Shown here one piece after another: positions 35,885 through 45,255 of a stretch of 64,000 bases of DNA. The notes below the pieces were generated by a model, which ran no database searches, was not told where the DNA came from, and saw nothing but the letters and a program-made list of their open reading frames with translations. Position 1 is the stretch's first letter. Every line of letters begins with the position of its first letter. The translations under genes were made by a program, and so were the position numbers. The DNA is from Bacteroidales bacterium UBA1180. Lineage in GTDB: Bacteria; Bacteroidota; Bacteroidia; Bacteroidales; Paludibacteraceae. Where the stretch lies: positions 112,945 through 176,944 of the forward strand of contig DBYS01000001.1 of assembly GCA_002310195.1 (NCBI GenBank), read 5' to 3'.

Positions 35885-36699
35885 TGTTGCTTGAGCAAAT
35901 CGTTGTACAGGGCTATAAACTTGTCGGCTTCCGCGCCGGCCATGTTGTGTATAGGTTTGCCCCTGTTCTCGGCATAATTAACCAATCTTGAGTTATATTG
36001 CGGAGTAGTCAGAATCACAGCATCGGCATAATCGATAGCCAGGTGCATCAGCTCCTCGTAGCCTACCGGCAGTCCGGCGATCGTACGCACATCGCTGCCA
36101 AGCACGCCGTCGATGATCAGCCGGTCGGCAAAGTTCGAGCCGAACGGCGAACTGTACTCGCTGTCGTCCAGCGCGACGATCACCTTGGAGTCGGCAAAGA
36201 ACGGTGTACCGCCGAACGCCCGCTTGACATACAGCGGCACGAGGGCACTCATCCATCCCGAGCACTGGATGATCCCCGGTGCCCAACGGAGCTTCTCGAC
36301 CGTCTCGAGCACACCGCGGCAAAAGAAGATAGTACGCACATCATTGTCGGAGTACTCAACACCGAAAGCGTCCTTCAGACCGCGACGGTGATGGAACAGA
36401 TCCTCGTTATCAATAAAATACACCTGAATACGTGCCGACTGGATACTGGCAACCTTGATGAGCAGCGGATGATCGGTATCGTCGATCGACAGGTTCATAC
36501 CCGACAGACGAATCACATCATGCAGCTGATGGCGGCGCTCGTTGATCTCACCGAACTTAGGCATGAACGTACGCGTCTCGAACCCGCTTGCCTGACATAT
36601 CTCAGGCAGGATACGATTGAGCAAGCGAACAGGAGTCTGTTCCTCAAAAAACGGACTGATCTCCTGGCTCACATATAAGATCCGATTTGCATTGGTCAT
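35881..36699 (-). CDS. Glycogen/starch-synthase N-terminal domain protein
   Basis: 272 residues, matching only the N-terminal half of GT5 glycogen synthases: RILYVSQEISPFFEEQTPVR, SGFETRTFMPKFGEINERR, VYFIDNEDLFHHRRGLKD, FFCRGVLETVEKLRWAPGIIQCSGWM. The C-terminal nucleotide-sugar half is absent and the gene is not broken; this short form is standard in Bacteroidetes, divergent from panC as here. Glycogen synthesis activity is therefore doubtful. First gene of the operon with DUF4270, ychF, antiporter and pspC. Confidence 0.85.
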   Translation of the reverse strand: MTNANRILYVSQEISPFFEEQTPVRLLNRILPEICQASGFETRTFMPKFGEINERRHQLHDVIRLSGMNLSIDDTDHPLLIKVASIQSARIQVYFIDNEDLFHHRRGLKDAFGVEYSDNDVRTIFFCRGVLETVEKLRWAPGIIQCSGWMSALVPLYVKRAFGGTPFFADSKVIVALDDSEYSSPFGSNFADRLIIDGVLGSDVRTIAGLPVGYEELMHLAIDYADAVILTTPQYNSRLVNYAENRGKPIHNMAGAEADKFIALYNDLLKQQ

Positions 36700-36781
36700 A
36701 ACCTATCCTCCACATTTTGCCACAACACACAAATTTTGTCATATTTCGTTCAAAAGAGGCGCTTTGTGGGCTAATTTAGTG

Positions 36782-36813
36782 CAAAGGTACAAAAAAAAAA
36801 CGAGTTTTGCAAA
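36782..36813 (-). promoter_or_regulatory. Promoter of the glgA-N/DUF4270/ychF operon
   Basis: Minus strand TTTG, 20 bases including a T10 run, then TACCTTTG. Full consensus match about 83 bases before the ATG at 36699. Confidence 0.85.
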
Positions 36814-36830
36814 TTTTTTATCAAAAAAAC

Positions 36831-36861
36831 TTTTAATATTCGTATATTTTTTGTAATTTTG
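36831..36861 (+). promoter_or_regulatory. Promoter of the panC operon
   Basis: TAATTTTG at 36854-36861 preceded after 19 bases by TTTT. The -7 box fits TAnnTTTG; the -33 box is weaker. Divergent from the promoter at 36782-36813. Confidence 0.65.
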
Positions 36862-36903
36862 TAGGATTTTTATAAACAACTGATTTCTAACAGGTAAAAA
36901 TCT

Positions 36904-37767
36904 ATGCAAATAATCACTACGAAAGCAGAGTTGGAGCGCAGCATCCAAGCCTGCAAGATGAGCGGTCAGACCGTGGGGCTTGTTCCCACAATGGGTGCGT
37001 TGCACGAAGGTCACGCATCGCTTGTTCGCCGCAGCGTGAGCGAGAACGATGTGACGGTCGTGAGCGTGTTTGTCAATCCTACGCAGTTCAACAACAAGGA
37101 GGATCTGGCCAAGTACCCGCGTTCGCTCGAGCGCGATGCCGAGTTGCTTGACTCGATCGGTGCACAGTTCATGTTCGCGCCGGTACCGGAAGAGATGTAC
37201 ACGGCCGAAGAGATGAACGAGCCTTTCCGGTTCGAGTTCGACGGTCTGGACAAAGTGATGGAAGGCAAGATGCGTCCCGGGCACTTCAACGGCGTGGTAC
37301 AGGTTGTGTCGCGCCTGTTCTACCTCGTGCAGCCCGACCGCGCGTATTTCGGCGAAAAGGACTTCCAGCAGCTGGCTATCATCCATTACATGGTTGAACG
37401 CTCTACCCTTGCCGGCACGTTCGGTAAGCTGCAAGTGATCGGTTGTCCTATCGTTCGCGAAGCGTCAGGCCTGGCTCTCTCGTCGCGCAACGAGAGGCTG
37501 TCGGCTGAGGAGAAACAGACGGCTCTGAACATATCGAAGGTTCTCTTCGCCTCACTGGAGTGGGCCAAGCAGCCGCTGGCAAGCGTGCCTGAGGTGCAGC
37601 AGCGTGTGATTGATGCCATCAACGCCGTACCGGGCTTGGAGGTTGAGTACTACGAGATCGTTGACCAGTCGTCGCTCCTGCCTACCGACACCTTCAAGCA
37701 CGCGATAGGCTGCGTGACGGTGTATTGCGGTCCTGTACGGCTGATAGACAATATCAAGTACGACTAA
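36904..37767 (+). CDS. panC: Pantoate--beta-alanine ligase
   Basis: 287 residues, full length. Family motifs: VPTMGALHEGHASLVRR (HIGH-type motif, about 28-44), VFVNPTQFNNKEDLAKYPR, GKMRPGHFNGVVQVVSRLF and YFGEKDFQQL. It joins pantoate and beta-alanine with ATP to make pantothenate, the CoA precursor, in the cytoplasm. panD, which often follows panC in Bacteroidetes, is not here; the next gene is pdxB, starting at once after the stop. Confidence 0.96.
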   Translation: MQIITTKAELERSIQACKMSGQTVGLVPTMGALHEGHASLVRRSVSENDVTVVSVFVNPTQFNNKEDLAKYPRSLERDAELLDSIGAQFMFAPVPEEMYTAEEMNEPFRFEFDGLDKVMEGKMRPGHFNGVVQVVSRLFYLVQPDRAYFGEKDFQQLAIIHYMVERSTLAGTFGKLQVIGCPIVREASGLALSSRNERLSAEEKQTALNISKVLFASLEWAKQPLASVPEVQQRVIDAINAVPGLEVEYYEIVDQSSLLPTDTFKHAIGCVTVYCGPVRLIDNIKYD

Positions 37768-38700
37768 GTGCGAGTACTGATCGACAAATACGTTCCGTTT
37801 CTGGAAGGCCTTTTGGACGGCTATGCGGAGGTCTCGTATATCGAACCCGAGCAGTTCACGCCCGAAACGGTTCGTGATGCCGATGCACTGATCATCCGTA
37901 CACGCACGCATTGCTCCCCCGATCTGCTCAAGGGCAGCAAGGTGCAACTGATTGCTACGGCCACTATCGGAACCGATCATATCGACCTCGACTACTGCCG
38001 CGCGCACGGAATGCGTGTAGTGAGTTGTCCGGGGTGCAACGCCCAAGCCGTTTGCGACTATATCGAGGAAGCGTTGATAGAGACTGTTCCGCAATTTGAG
38101 CAGCCATACGGGCAGCTGTCGATAGGTATAGTAGGAGCAGGGAATGTGGGAAAGAAAGTGATCAGGATGGCTCGTGATCACGGGTTGCGGACAGTGGTCA
38201 GCGATCCGCCGCTGAACCTCACAGGCGATGTGACGGAGTGTGATATCATTACGTTTCACACCCCGCTCACGCGCGAAGGACAGTACCCTACATGGCATCT
38301 GTGCGACGAACGGTTTCTCGCGCGATGCAAACCCGGTGCTCTGATCATCAACGCCGCACGCGGCGGGGTGGTCGATGAACGGGCGCTGCTGCACAGCAGA
38401 CATCCGTTCGTTATCGATACGTGGGAAAACGAACCGCATATCAATCGCGAACTGCTTGACCGCGCAAGGTTCGCCTCATATCATATAGCCGGGTACTCGA
38501 TTGCGGGCAAACGTACCGCATCGAGGTTATGTGCCAAGGCGCTATGCGAACATTTCGGCTGGCCTGTGGTCAAGCTGCCAAGACTGTCAGGCCTACCGCA
38601 CGGCGACAACGAGCCCGGATGGCTGCGCCGCATAAGCGACAGTCTCAAGGCCAACCCGACACAATTTGAACAATTACGCAAAGATTATAAATTACGATAA
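37768..38700 (+). CDS. pdxB: Erythronate-4-phosphate dehydrogenase (short form)
   Basis: 310 residues, starting at a GTG directly after the panC TAA. NAD-binding GIVGAGNVGKKV (about 119-130); catalytic Arg and Glu region NAARGGVVDE (about 198-207) and FVIDTWENEPHI; His in SYHIAGYSIAGKRTA. PdxB oxidises 4-phosphoerythronate in the DXP-dependent pyridoxal phosphate pathway. Typical PdxB is about 380 residues with a C-terminal dimerisation domain; here the tail after IAGYSIAGK is much shorter. The active site is complete, so it is a shortened form and not a broken gene. Confidence 0.9.
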   Translation: MRVLIDKYVPFLEGLLDGYAEVSYIEPEQFTPETVRDADALIIRTRTHCSPDLLKGSKVQLIATATIGTDHIDLDYCRAHGMRVVSCPGCNAQAVCDYIEEALIETVPQFEQPYGQLSIGIVGAGNVGKKVIRMARDHGLRTVVSDPPLNLTGDVTECDIITFHTPLTREGQYPTWHLCDERFLARCKPGALIINAARGGVVDERALLHSRHPFVIDTWENEPHINRELLDRARFASYHIAGYSIAGKRTASRLCAKALCEHFGWPVVKLPRLSGLPHGDNEPGWLRRISDSLKANPTQFEQLRKDYKLR

Positions 38701-38703
38701 TAT

Positions 38704-40194
38704 ATGGCAAATTTCCAAAAACTTACCCCACGGAGTGAAGACTACTCCAAGTGGTACAACGAACTGGTAGTAAAAGCTGATCTGGCCGAGCAGTCGGCAG
38801 TCCGCGGATGTATGGTGATCAAACCCTACGGCTATGCTATATGGGAGACGATCCAGGCGGAGCTTGACCGACGATTCAAAGAGAAAGGCGTGAAGAACGC
38901 TTACTTCCCGCTGCTTATCCCCAAATCCTTCCTCAGCCGTGAGGCAGAGCATGTAGAAGGCTTTGCCAAGGAGTGCGCCGTGGTTACGCACCATCGGTTG
39001 AAGAACGATCCGAACGGCAAGGGTGTGATTGTCGATCCCGATGCACGATTGGAGGAAGAACTGATCATCCGTCCTACATCGGAGACGATTATTTGGTCGA
39101 CATACAAGAACTGGATCAGTTCGTACCGCGACCTGCCTATACTGTGCAACCAGTGGTGCAACGTGATGCGTTGGGAGATGCGTACACGTCTGTTCCTGCG
39201 TACAGCCGAGTTCCTCTGGCAGGAAGGGCACACGGCTCACGCCACGAAGGAGGAAGCCGAGGATTATGCCCGTCAGATGCTCGATGTGTATGCCGACTTT
39301 GCGGAGAACGTGATGGCAATACCGGTGATCAAAGGCGTCAAGTCCCCCAACGAGCGTTTTGCAGGTGCACTGAACACCTACTGCATCGAAGCGATGATGC
39401 AGGATGGCAAAGCCCTGCAGGCAGGCACCTCGCACTTCTTGGGCCAGAACTTCGCCAAATCGTTTGACGTGCAATATCTGAGCAAAGAGAACAAATATGA
39501 GTACGTTTGGGCCACCTCGTGGGGTGTATCGACCCGACTGATGGGCGCGCTGATCATGACACACAGCGATGATAACGGTCTCGTTCTGCCGCCGCATCTG
39601 GCACCAATACAGGTAGTGATTGTACCGATCTTCAAGAAGCAGGAGGATCTCGACAAATTGATGACTGTGGTAGGCCCATTGTTCGACCGTCTGAAAGCAC
39701 GCGGCATACGCGTCAAGCTCGACACTGACGACAAATCGACCCCGGGCTTCAAGTTCGCCGATTATGAACTGAAAGGTGTACCTGTACGTCTGGCTATGGG
39801 CGGTCGTGACCTTGAGAACGGCACGATCGAGGTGGCTCGCCGCGATACGCTCACCAAGGAGACCTTGCCGCTCGAAGGTATAGAGGACTATATCACCAAT
39901 CTGCTGGAAGAGGTACAGAAGAACTGCTATCAGAAAGCCCTTGACTACCGCATAGCCAACACCCGTGAGGTAAACAGCTACGACGAGTTCAAGGAGGAAA
40001 TAAAGAAAGGCGGCTTCCTACTCTGCCACTGGGACGGCACACCCGAGACCGAGGAGCAGATCAAAAACGACACCAAGGCCACCATCCGTTGCATTCCTCT
40101 GGAAGCTCTGCCGGGCTACAAACAAGAGGAAGGTAAATGTATGGTTACCGGCAAACCTTCCGCAGGACGAGTAGTATTCGCTATTGCGTACTAA
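38704..40194 (+). CDS. proS: Prolyl-tRNA synthetase, archaeal/eukaryotic type
   Basis: 496 residues, the usual length of the type-3 enzyme without the editing insertion. Class II motifs: motif 2 [25 protein letters not shown] (seen in part as [15 protein letters not shown]), [32 protein letters not shown] and motif 3 [17 protein letters not shown]. The anticodon-binding domain (about 285-400) and the C-terminal zinc-like domain ending in an aromatic residue (VVFAIAY) follow. Charges tRNA-Pro. Three bases after pdxB. Confidence 0.96.
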   Translation: MANFQKLTPRSEDYSKWYNELVVKADLAEQSAVRGCMVIKPYGYAIWETIQAELDRRFKEKGVKNAYFPLLIPKSFLSREAEHVEGFAKECAVVTHHRLKNDPNGKGVIVDPDARLEEELIIRPTSETIIWSTYKNWISSYRDLPILCNQWCNVMRWEMRTRLFLRTAEFLWQEGHTAHATKEEAEDYARQMLDVYADFAENVMAIPVIKGVKSPNERFAGALNTYCIEAMMQDGKALQAGTSHFLGQNFAKSFDVQYLSKENKYEYVWATSWGVSTRLMGALIMTHSDDNGLVLPPHLAPIQVVIVPIFKKQEDLDKLMTVVGPLFDRLKARGIRVKLDTDDKSTPGFKFADYELKGVPVRLAMGGRDLENGTIEVARRDTLTKETLPLEGIEDYITNLLEEVQKNCYQKALDYRIANTREVNSYDEFKEEIKKGGFLLCHWDGTPETEEQIKNDTKATIRCIPLEALPGYKQEEGKCMVTGKPSAGRVVFAIAY

Positions 40195-40198
40195 GCAG

Positions 40199-40217
40199 TC
40201 AGTAATCAGTTATCAGG
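40199..40217. repeat. Short TCAGTNN heptamer run
   Basis: TCAGTAA, TCAGTTA, TCAGG: nearly three copies of the heptamer also found at 22237-22262, here between the proS stop and the rdgB start. Confidence 0.55.
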
Positions 40218-40219
40218 TT

Positions 40220-40783
40220 ATGCAATTGGTATTTGCATCGAACAATGCCCACAAACTGCAAGAGGTACGTGCTATTCTGCCGGAGTGTGATATACTGAGT
40301 CTGGAGGATATAGGCTGTCACGCTGATATACCCGAGACGGCAGAGACCCTTGAGGGCAACTCACTGCTAAAAGCGCAGTACGTGTGGGATCATTATCATC
40401 TCGACTGCTTTGCCGATGATACCGGTCTGGAGATCGAGGCCTTGGGTAACCTGCCGGGCGTACGTACAGCACGCTGGGCAGGAGAACCAGCCAACCCCGC
40501 CAACAACCGCAAGAAAGCCCTCGCCGAGCTTGCAGGACAGACTAACCGCAAGGCACGGTTTCGCACCGTGGTCACGCTGATTCGTGACGGCAAGCCGCAG
40601 CAGGTCGAGGGAATCGTTAGCGGCAGTATAGCTACCGCCGAGTACGGCAACGGAGGTTTCGGTTATGATCCGCTGTTCATTCCCGAAGGCTACGACAGGA
40701 CCTTCGCCGAACTGCCGGCCGAACTTAAGAACACCATCAGCCACCGTGCACGCGCTATGCAAGCACTGAAACAAATACTCTAA
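40220..40783 (+). CDS. rdgB: dITP/XTP pyrophosphatase (RdgB/HAM1)
   Basis: 187 residues from the ATG at 40220 (an in-frame TTG at 40184 lies inside proS and is rejected). HAM1 motifs: FASNNAHKLQEVRAIL, ETLEGNSLLKAQY, FADDTGLEIEALGNLPGVRTARWAG, GNGGFGYDPLFIPEG and KNTISHRARAMQAL. Hydrolyses non-canonical purine NTPs to keep them out of nucleic acids. Eleven bases before porZ. Confidence 0.95.
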   Translation: MQLVFASNNAHKLQEVRAILPECDILSLEDIGCHADIPETAETLEGNSLLKAQYVWDHYHLDCFADDTGLEIEALGNLPGVRTARWAGEPANPANNRKKALAELAGQTNRKARFRTVVTLIRDGKPQQVEGIVSGSIATAEYGNGGFGYDPLFIPEGYDRTFAELPAELKNTISHRARAMQALKQIL

Positions 40784-40793
40784 TTCATCGAAC

Positions 40794-43700
40794 ATGAGAC
40801 GCCTGACATACATCTTCGCCTTACTTGCACTCACACTCCATGTGAATGCTGCGTACTGGACTACACACTTTGCCTACAACGATGTTAGCCAGGTGGCTGC
40901 CGGTGGAGGATTTGCGTATGCCGTTTCGTCAGGCTCGCTGATGTCAGTTGACGTACAGACGGAAAAGATCCGCACGTACAGCAGCCAGGACGGTATGCAC
41001 GGCAATGATATAGCTTGCATACAATGGCTTGAACCTGTGCAGGCGCTGATGATCATGTACACCAACGGCAAGATGGATATACTGAAAGACGGAAAGTTCA
41101 GCTATATCCCGGATCTGTATGATAAATATACTCCGCTCAGCAAATACTGCCATTCGATTACAGTCAAAGACAGTCTTGCATTTATGGCTATGGATTATGG
41201 GGTACAAACCTTCCATATACGCAAGCGCGAGTTTGTTGATACCTACTTCATCGGTCCGGAAGCAACGGAAGTGCCTGTTTACCACATAGCCCTTACCAAC
41301 AATGCCTTATATGCAGCCGGTGACTCTGTACTGTATGCCGCTTCGCTCACCGACAATATAGTCGATTACTCCTATTGGGCGGAAATTCCTCTGCCTAATA
41401 ACAGTACTATTCAAAACATTGCCGAAGCAGCAGGAGTGCTGTACTTGTTCCAGAACAATTCCTGCTACAAGCGTCAGGACTCACAATGGACAAAGATCAG
41501 CAACCGCACGTACAAAGATATGAGCGTTGTGAACAACAACATCTATCTGTCGGATTATCCTACTATCTCATACAACGACGAACTGTGGATGGCTGCCGAC
41601 GAAAAAGGCATCATCCGAAAGATGGTTACAAACGAACAGGTCGTATATCATCTTGAAGGACCGCTTAACAATAACCCGTACCGGCTGAGTTACCAGCAGG
41701 GACAACTGTTCATGCTCTCCGGCGGACGGTGGGCGGTACAGTATAACAATCCGGGAGGGGTAATGCGCTATGACGGCTCATCGTGGCACAATATTCCGCA
41801 GCAGGACATAGTCAAGCAGGTAGGCGGCGTATGTATAGACTTTATGAACGTAGCCGTTGATCCGAATAACACAGCACATTATTTCGTCACTTCTTACGGT
41901 TCTGGATTGTACGAGTTTCTGGATGACCAATGCGTCAAGCGCTGGAATCCTTCCAACTCCATCATCGGTGCTGCGGCTGCCGATAATCCCGGCCGATACA
42001 CCCGTTTGGACGGCGCCATATACGATGCTCAGGGTAACCTGTGGATGATGAACACCGGCAATATCGACTACAACATCGTCATCTTCACGGCCGACGGCAA
42101 GCAAGTAGGTATGAACGTCAATCAGGCCGACGGTTCGCGGTTTATCATCAACACTGCCGGACAGTTCATCTTCGACAAGCGTCATCCCAATCTCGTTTGG
42201 GCACTTGTACCACGAGGTAATGAGACGGAAGCCGGCCTTGCGCTCATTGATACCAAAGGTACGATAGCCAACACCCAAGATGACCGCACGCTTATCCGTA
42301 TTCGTTGGACCGACCAGGAAGGCAACTCACTCACCCGCACGGCTATCTACGCTATGCGGCAAGACAAGGATGCAAACATCTGGCTCGCCACCAACAACGG
42401 CATAATGATCATCCCTGCTTCGGAAGATTACTTCACATCCGACAAGTGTCAGGTGCTGCACCTGACCAACAATGAAGATTTGCCTATCTTCGACGAAGAA
42501 GTCGTCAACGACATCGTGTTTGACCGTCTCGACCGCCCGTGGATAGCTATGCAGAGTACCGGTGTGTATGTCCTGTCGGCCGACGGTACTGCCATCGAGG
42601 AGCACTTCACGATGGATAACTCAGCCTTGCCGGCTAACACTATCCTCTCACTCGCCTATGATGCATCAAACCGGTGCATGTACGTCGGTTCGTCGTTAGG
42701 TCTCGTTGCCTATCACGAACGCGGTACAGGTTTCGAGGGAGATGCCGAGAGCCATAACGAACCCGTTGATTACGGTTCGATGATGCAGTGGACTACTCAC
42801 CTCGCTTATGCGGATATTGAGGATATACAGCTCTCATCGGCACATGTATATGCTCTGTCAGAAGGATCGCTCTGTGCCATTGACCGCAGCGACGAATCAC
42901 TAACTTACTATTCCAAACTCAACGGATTGAATGGTTCGGTGATCAACCATATAGCCTACGATGTACATACGCAGACTCTGGTCATTGCCTACGAGGACGG
43001 AATGATCGACCTGCTTGACGACAACGGCAATATACATTCCGTAGCAGATATCTACCTCAAGCAAATCAATGCCAAGCAAGTACAGGACATCGCTTTCCGT
43101 GACGGCAAGGCATACATGGCAATGCCGTTCGGTATAGTGGTGATGAACATCCGTAAGCAAGAGATAACCGACACATATTACATAGGCGACGAAGGAGCCG
43201 AGGTTTCCGTTAATGCCATTACGCTCATGGGTGACAGCATATACGCTGCATCGGATAACCGCCTGTACCGCGCCTCGCTGAAAGATAATCTCGTCGATTA
43301 TGCCAAGTGGCAATCGCAGTTTATGCCCGGTACTATTACCAATCTTATCCATAACGACGGCAATCTGTATATGCTCATGGACAGCGCTGTTTACCGCAAC
43401 AATCTGCTACTGTCGGCAGCGGAGAAGTTCGTCAGTCTGTCGGCATATAACGGCAGCCTGCTTGCATGCACCGATGATAACCGTATATTCGCAGTCAGTG
43501 CTACGGATGTAGCCGAACTGCCGGCACTCGCGCAATACAGTCCGCACTGCGCCGTTAAGGAAGCCGGCACCTATTGGCTCGGCACGAGCGACGGTGTGCT
43601 GCATATCATGTCCGATAACTCCGTACAGAAGTATAATCCTGACGGTCCGTCGTCGAATATGCCGTATTCCATTACTACCTATGGTTCGCAACTCTGGGCT

Positions 43701-45020
43701 GTGCCCGGCGGACGATGGGCATCAGGATTCCTCAGAGAGGGACAACTCATGTACTTCAACGGCAATCAGTGGCAGAATTACCCATACGAGGATATTTGCC
43801 GTCGCATGGGAGAGACGCTCACACTCATCGATTTCGGCCACGTGGCTGTTGATCCGGCTGATCCCAAACACTTCTATGTTGCCACTTACGGAACAGGTGT
43901 AGTAGAGTTCACACCCGACGGCAAAGCCAAACGATGGATACACAACAATAGCCCGCTGGAGTCAGCAGTTACAGACAAAAACCGTTATCGCTACTGCCGT
44001 GTAGATGCCATTACCTTTGATGCTGACCGTAACCTGTGGTTAACGAATATGAGCGAACTTGCCACAAATATCCATATTATTGATCCTGATCATCAGTGGC
44101 ACTCGTTCAATCTGTATTATGGCGGGCAACGTATCGTACTGAATACCGTCAGCAAGTTTCTCATCGATAACCGCAACTCTGATTACAAGTGGATCGCGAG
44201 TGCGCGCGATAATGCAGGTGTAATAGTTCTTAACGACAACGGTACACCGTACAGCAATTATGATGACCGAGTGGTATTCCGTTCCACCTTCATTGATCAG
44301 GATAGCAAAAGCATCACCCTTGCACGACTGAATACAATCGCCCAAGATCATAACGGTGATATGTGGCTCGGTACAGGCGAAGGAATATTGGTTATTGAAG
44401 CCGGTACGGATATCTTCCAGTCCAACCGTTGCAAACGACTGAAAATGTCACGTCACGACGGTACGGATTTGGCCGATTACCTGCTTGGTACTGAACAGAT
44501 CAACTCCATCGTATTTGCCGGAGGTAACCGTATATGGATCGGTACGGAGGCATCGGGTGTGTATCTTGTGCACATGGTAACCAAGGAAAGTATATACGAA
44601 CCTGAGATCCTTGCGCACTTTACTACACTTAACTCGCCTATGCCGTCCGATTGCGTGTTGTCAATAGCTATTGACGAAAACGGCGAAGTATATATAGGTA
44701 CGGCCAAAGGCCTTGTATCTTACCGCGGTGATGCTACCGATCCGCAGCAACTGTTCACTAATGCCTATGTATATCCCAATCCCGTACGGCCTAATTATGA
44801 GGGCAATATTACTATTACGGGATTGATGGACAATACGACCGTCTATATAGCCGATGCAGCCGGCAATGTTGTTTGCCGTACACATAGTAACGGCGGCACT
44901 GCTGTTTGGGACGGTAAGACGCTTTCCGGCAAGAAAGCTCACTCAGGCGTATATACCGTATACTGCAATACTGCCGACGGCAGAAACCACACCACCCTCA
45001 AAGTGCTTATAATGCACTAA
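40794..45020 (+). CDS. PorZ-like T9SS surface protein with duplicated propeller unit
   Basis: 1408 residues. Signal peptide (about 1-19). Two homologous blocks of about 630 residues each: residues about 20-645 and 660-1300, both opening WTTHxAY and repeating YAxSxGSL, DTYxIGxEaxEV, LxxNLVDYxxW, FxxVAVDPxxxxHyfVxxYGxGxxEF and RYxRxDAixxDaxxNLW. Each block has the PorZ-like beta-propeller signature. The end (about 1320-1408) is a T9SS sorting domain: VYPNPVRPNYEGNITITGL, VYIADAAGNVV and SGVYTVYC. PorZ of Porphyromonas is about 780 residues with two propellers and a CTD and delivers A-LPS for cargo anchoring. This protein looks like PorZ with the propeller pair duplicated. Last gene of the panC-rdgB operon. 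Confidence 0.85.
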   Translation: MRRLTYIFALLALTLHVNAAYWTTHFAYNDVSQVAAGGGFAYAVSSGSLMSVDVQTEKIRTYSSQDGMHGNDIACIQWLEPVQALMIMYTNGKMDILKDGKFSYIPDLYDKYTPLSKYCHSITVKDSLAFMAMDYGVQTFHIRKREFVDTYFIGPEATEVPVYHIALTNNALYAAGDSVLYAASLTDNIVDYSYWAEIPLPNNSTIQNIAEAAGVLYLFQNNSCYKRQDSQWTKISNRTYKDMSVVNNNIYLSDYPTISYNDELWMAADEKGIIRKMVTNEQVVYHLEGPLNNNPYRLSYQQGQLFMLSGGRWAVQYNNPGGVMRYDGSSWHNIPQQDIVKQVGGVCIDFMNVAVDPNNTAHYFVTSYGSGLYEFLDDQCVKRWNPSNSIIGAAAADNPGRYTRLDGAIYDAQGNLWMMNTGNIDYNIVIFTADGKQVGMNVNQADGSRFIINTAGQFIFDKRHPNLVWALVPRGNETEAGLALIDTKGTIANTQDDRTLIRIRWTDQEGNSLTRTAIYAMRQDKDANIWLATNNGIMIIPASEDYFTSDKCQVLHLTNNEDLPIFDEEVVNDIVFDRLDRPWIAMQSTGVYVLSADGTAIEEHFTMDNSALPANTILSLAYDASNRCMYVGSSLGLVAYHERGTGFEGDAESHNEPVDYGSMMQWTTHLAYADIEDIQLSSAHVYALSEGSLCAIDRSDESLTYYSKLNGLNGSVINHIAYDVHTQTLVIAYEDGMIDLLDDNGNIHSVADIYLKQINAKQVQDIAFRDGKAYMAMPFGIVVMNIRKQEITDTYYIGDEGAEVSVNAITLMGDSIYAASDNRLYRASLKDNLVDYAKWQSQFMPGTITNLIHNDGNLYMLMDSAVYRNNLLLSAAEKFVSLSAYNGSLLACTDDNRIFAVSATDVAELPALAQYSPHCAVKEAGTYWLGTSDGVLHIMSDNSVQKYNPDGPSSNMPYSITTYGSQLWAVPGGRWASGFLREGQLMYFNGNQWQNYPYEDICRRMGETLTLIDFGHVAVDPADPKHFYVATYGTGVVEFTPDGKAKRWIHNNSPLESAVTDKNRYRYCRVDAITFDADRNLWLTNMSELATNIHIIDPDHQWHSFNLYYGGQRIVLNTVSKFLIDNRNSDYKWIASARDNAGVIVLNDNGTPYSNYDDRVVFRSTFIDQDSKSITLARLNTIAQDHNGDMWLGTGEGILVIEAGTDIFQSNRCKRLKMSRHDGTDLADYLLGTEQINSIVFAGGNRIWIGTEASGVYLVHMVTKESIYEPEILAHFTTLNSPMPSDCVLSIAIDENGEVYIGTAKGLVSYRGDATDPQQLFTNAYVYPNPVRPNYEGNITITGLMDNTTVYIADAAGNVVCRTHSNGGTAVWDGKTLSGKKAHSGVYTVYCNTADGRNHTTLKVLIMH

Positions 45021-45255
45021 GTTGAGATAGTTATTAACAATGATTGTTGATAACTTATGTGTAGCAATATAAATAATGCTTATAACTTCACTACCAATGT
45101 TAATAGCTGAAAATTATTATATACTATTAACTGCTAATGCATATTTATTAATATACTAACTGACTGATACATAGTGTATAATAAAAGTTATAAACATTTC
45201 CACACCATATAATTATCATAAGATTTTTAAGTAAAAATAAATTATATATATTGAT
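45021..45255. other. AT-rich intergenic region with inverted repeat
   Basis: 235 bases, very AT-rich, with no open frame of note. A 13-bp nearly perfect inverted repeat (AGTTATTAACAAT / ATTGTTGATAACT, one wobble) lies at 45029-45055, right after the PorZ-like stop, without a T-run. No consensus -7 box precedes the next gene, which could be read through from porZ. Confidence 0.6.

Noticed and set aside
35881..36699. Truncated or broken glycogen synthase.
   Set aside because: The short N-terminal-only form with this neighbourhood (DUF4270, divergent panC) is normal in Bacteroidetes and its frame is intact.
36739..39597. Minus-strand frames of 231, 295 and 301 residues opposite panC, pdxB and proS.
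   Set aside because: The plus-strand genes carry clear family motifs and coupled starts. The antisense frames have no motif and no promoter.
40184..40219. Earlier TTG start for rdgB at 40184.
   Set aside because: It overlaps proS and adds residues with no match to RdgB, whose conserved start is MQLVFASNN at 40220.
45021..45255. Possible replication origin: AT-rich gap with TTATTAACA and TGTTGATAA, which resemble DnaA boxes.
   Set aside because: Neither is an exact DnaA box, no dnaA or dnaN is nearby, and gene directions do not change in the pattern expected at an origin.
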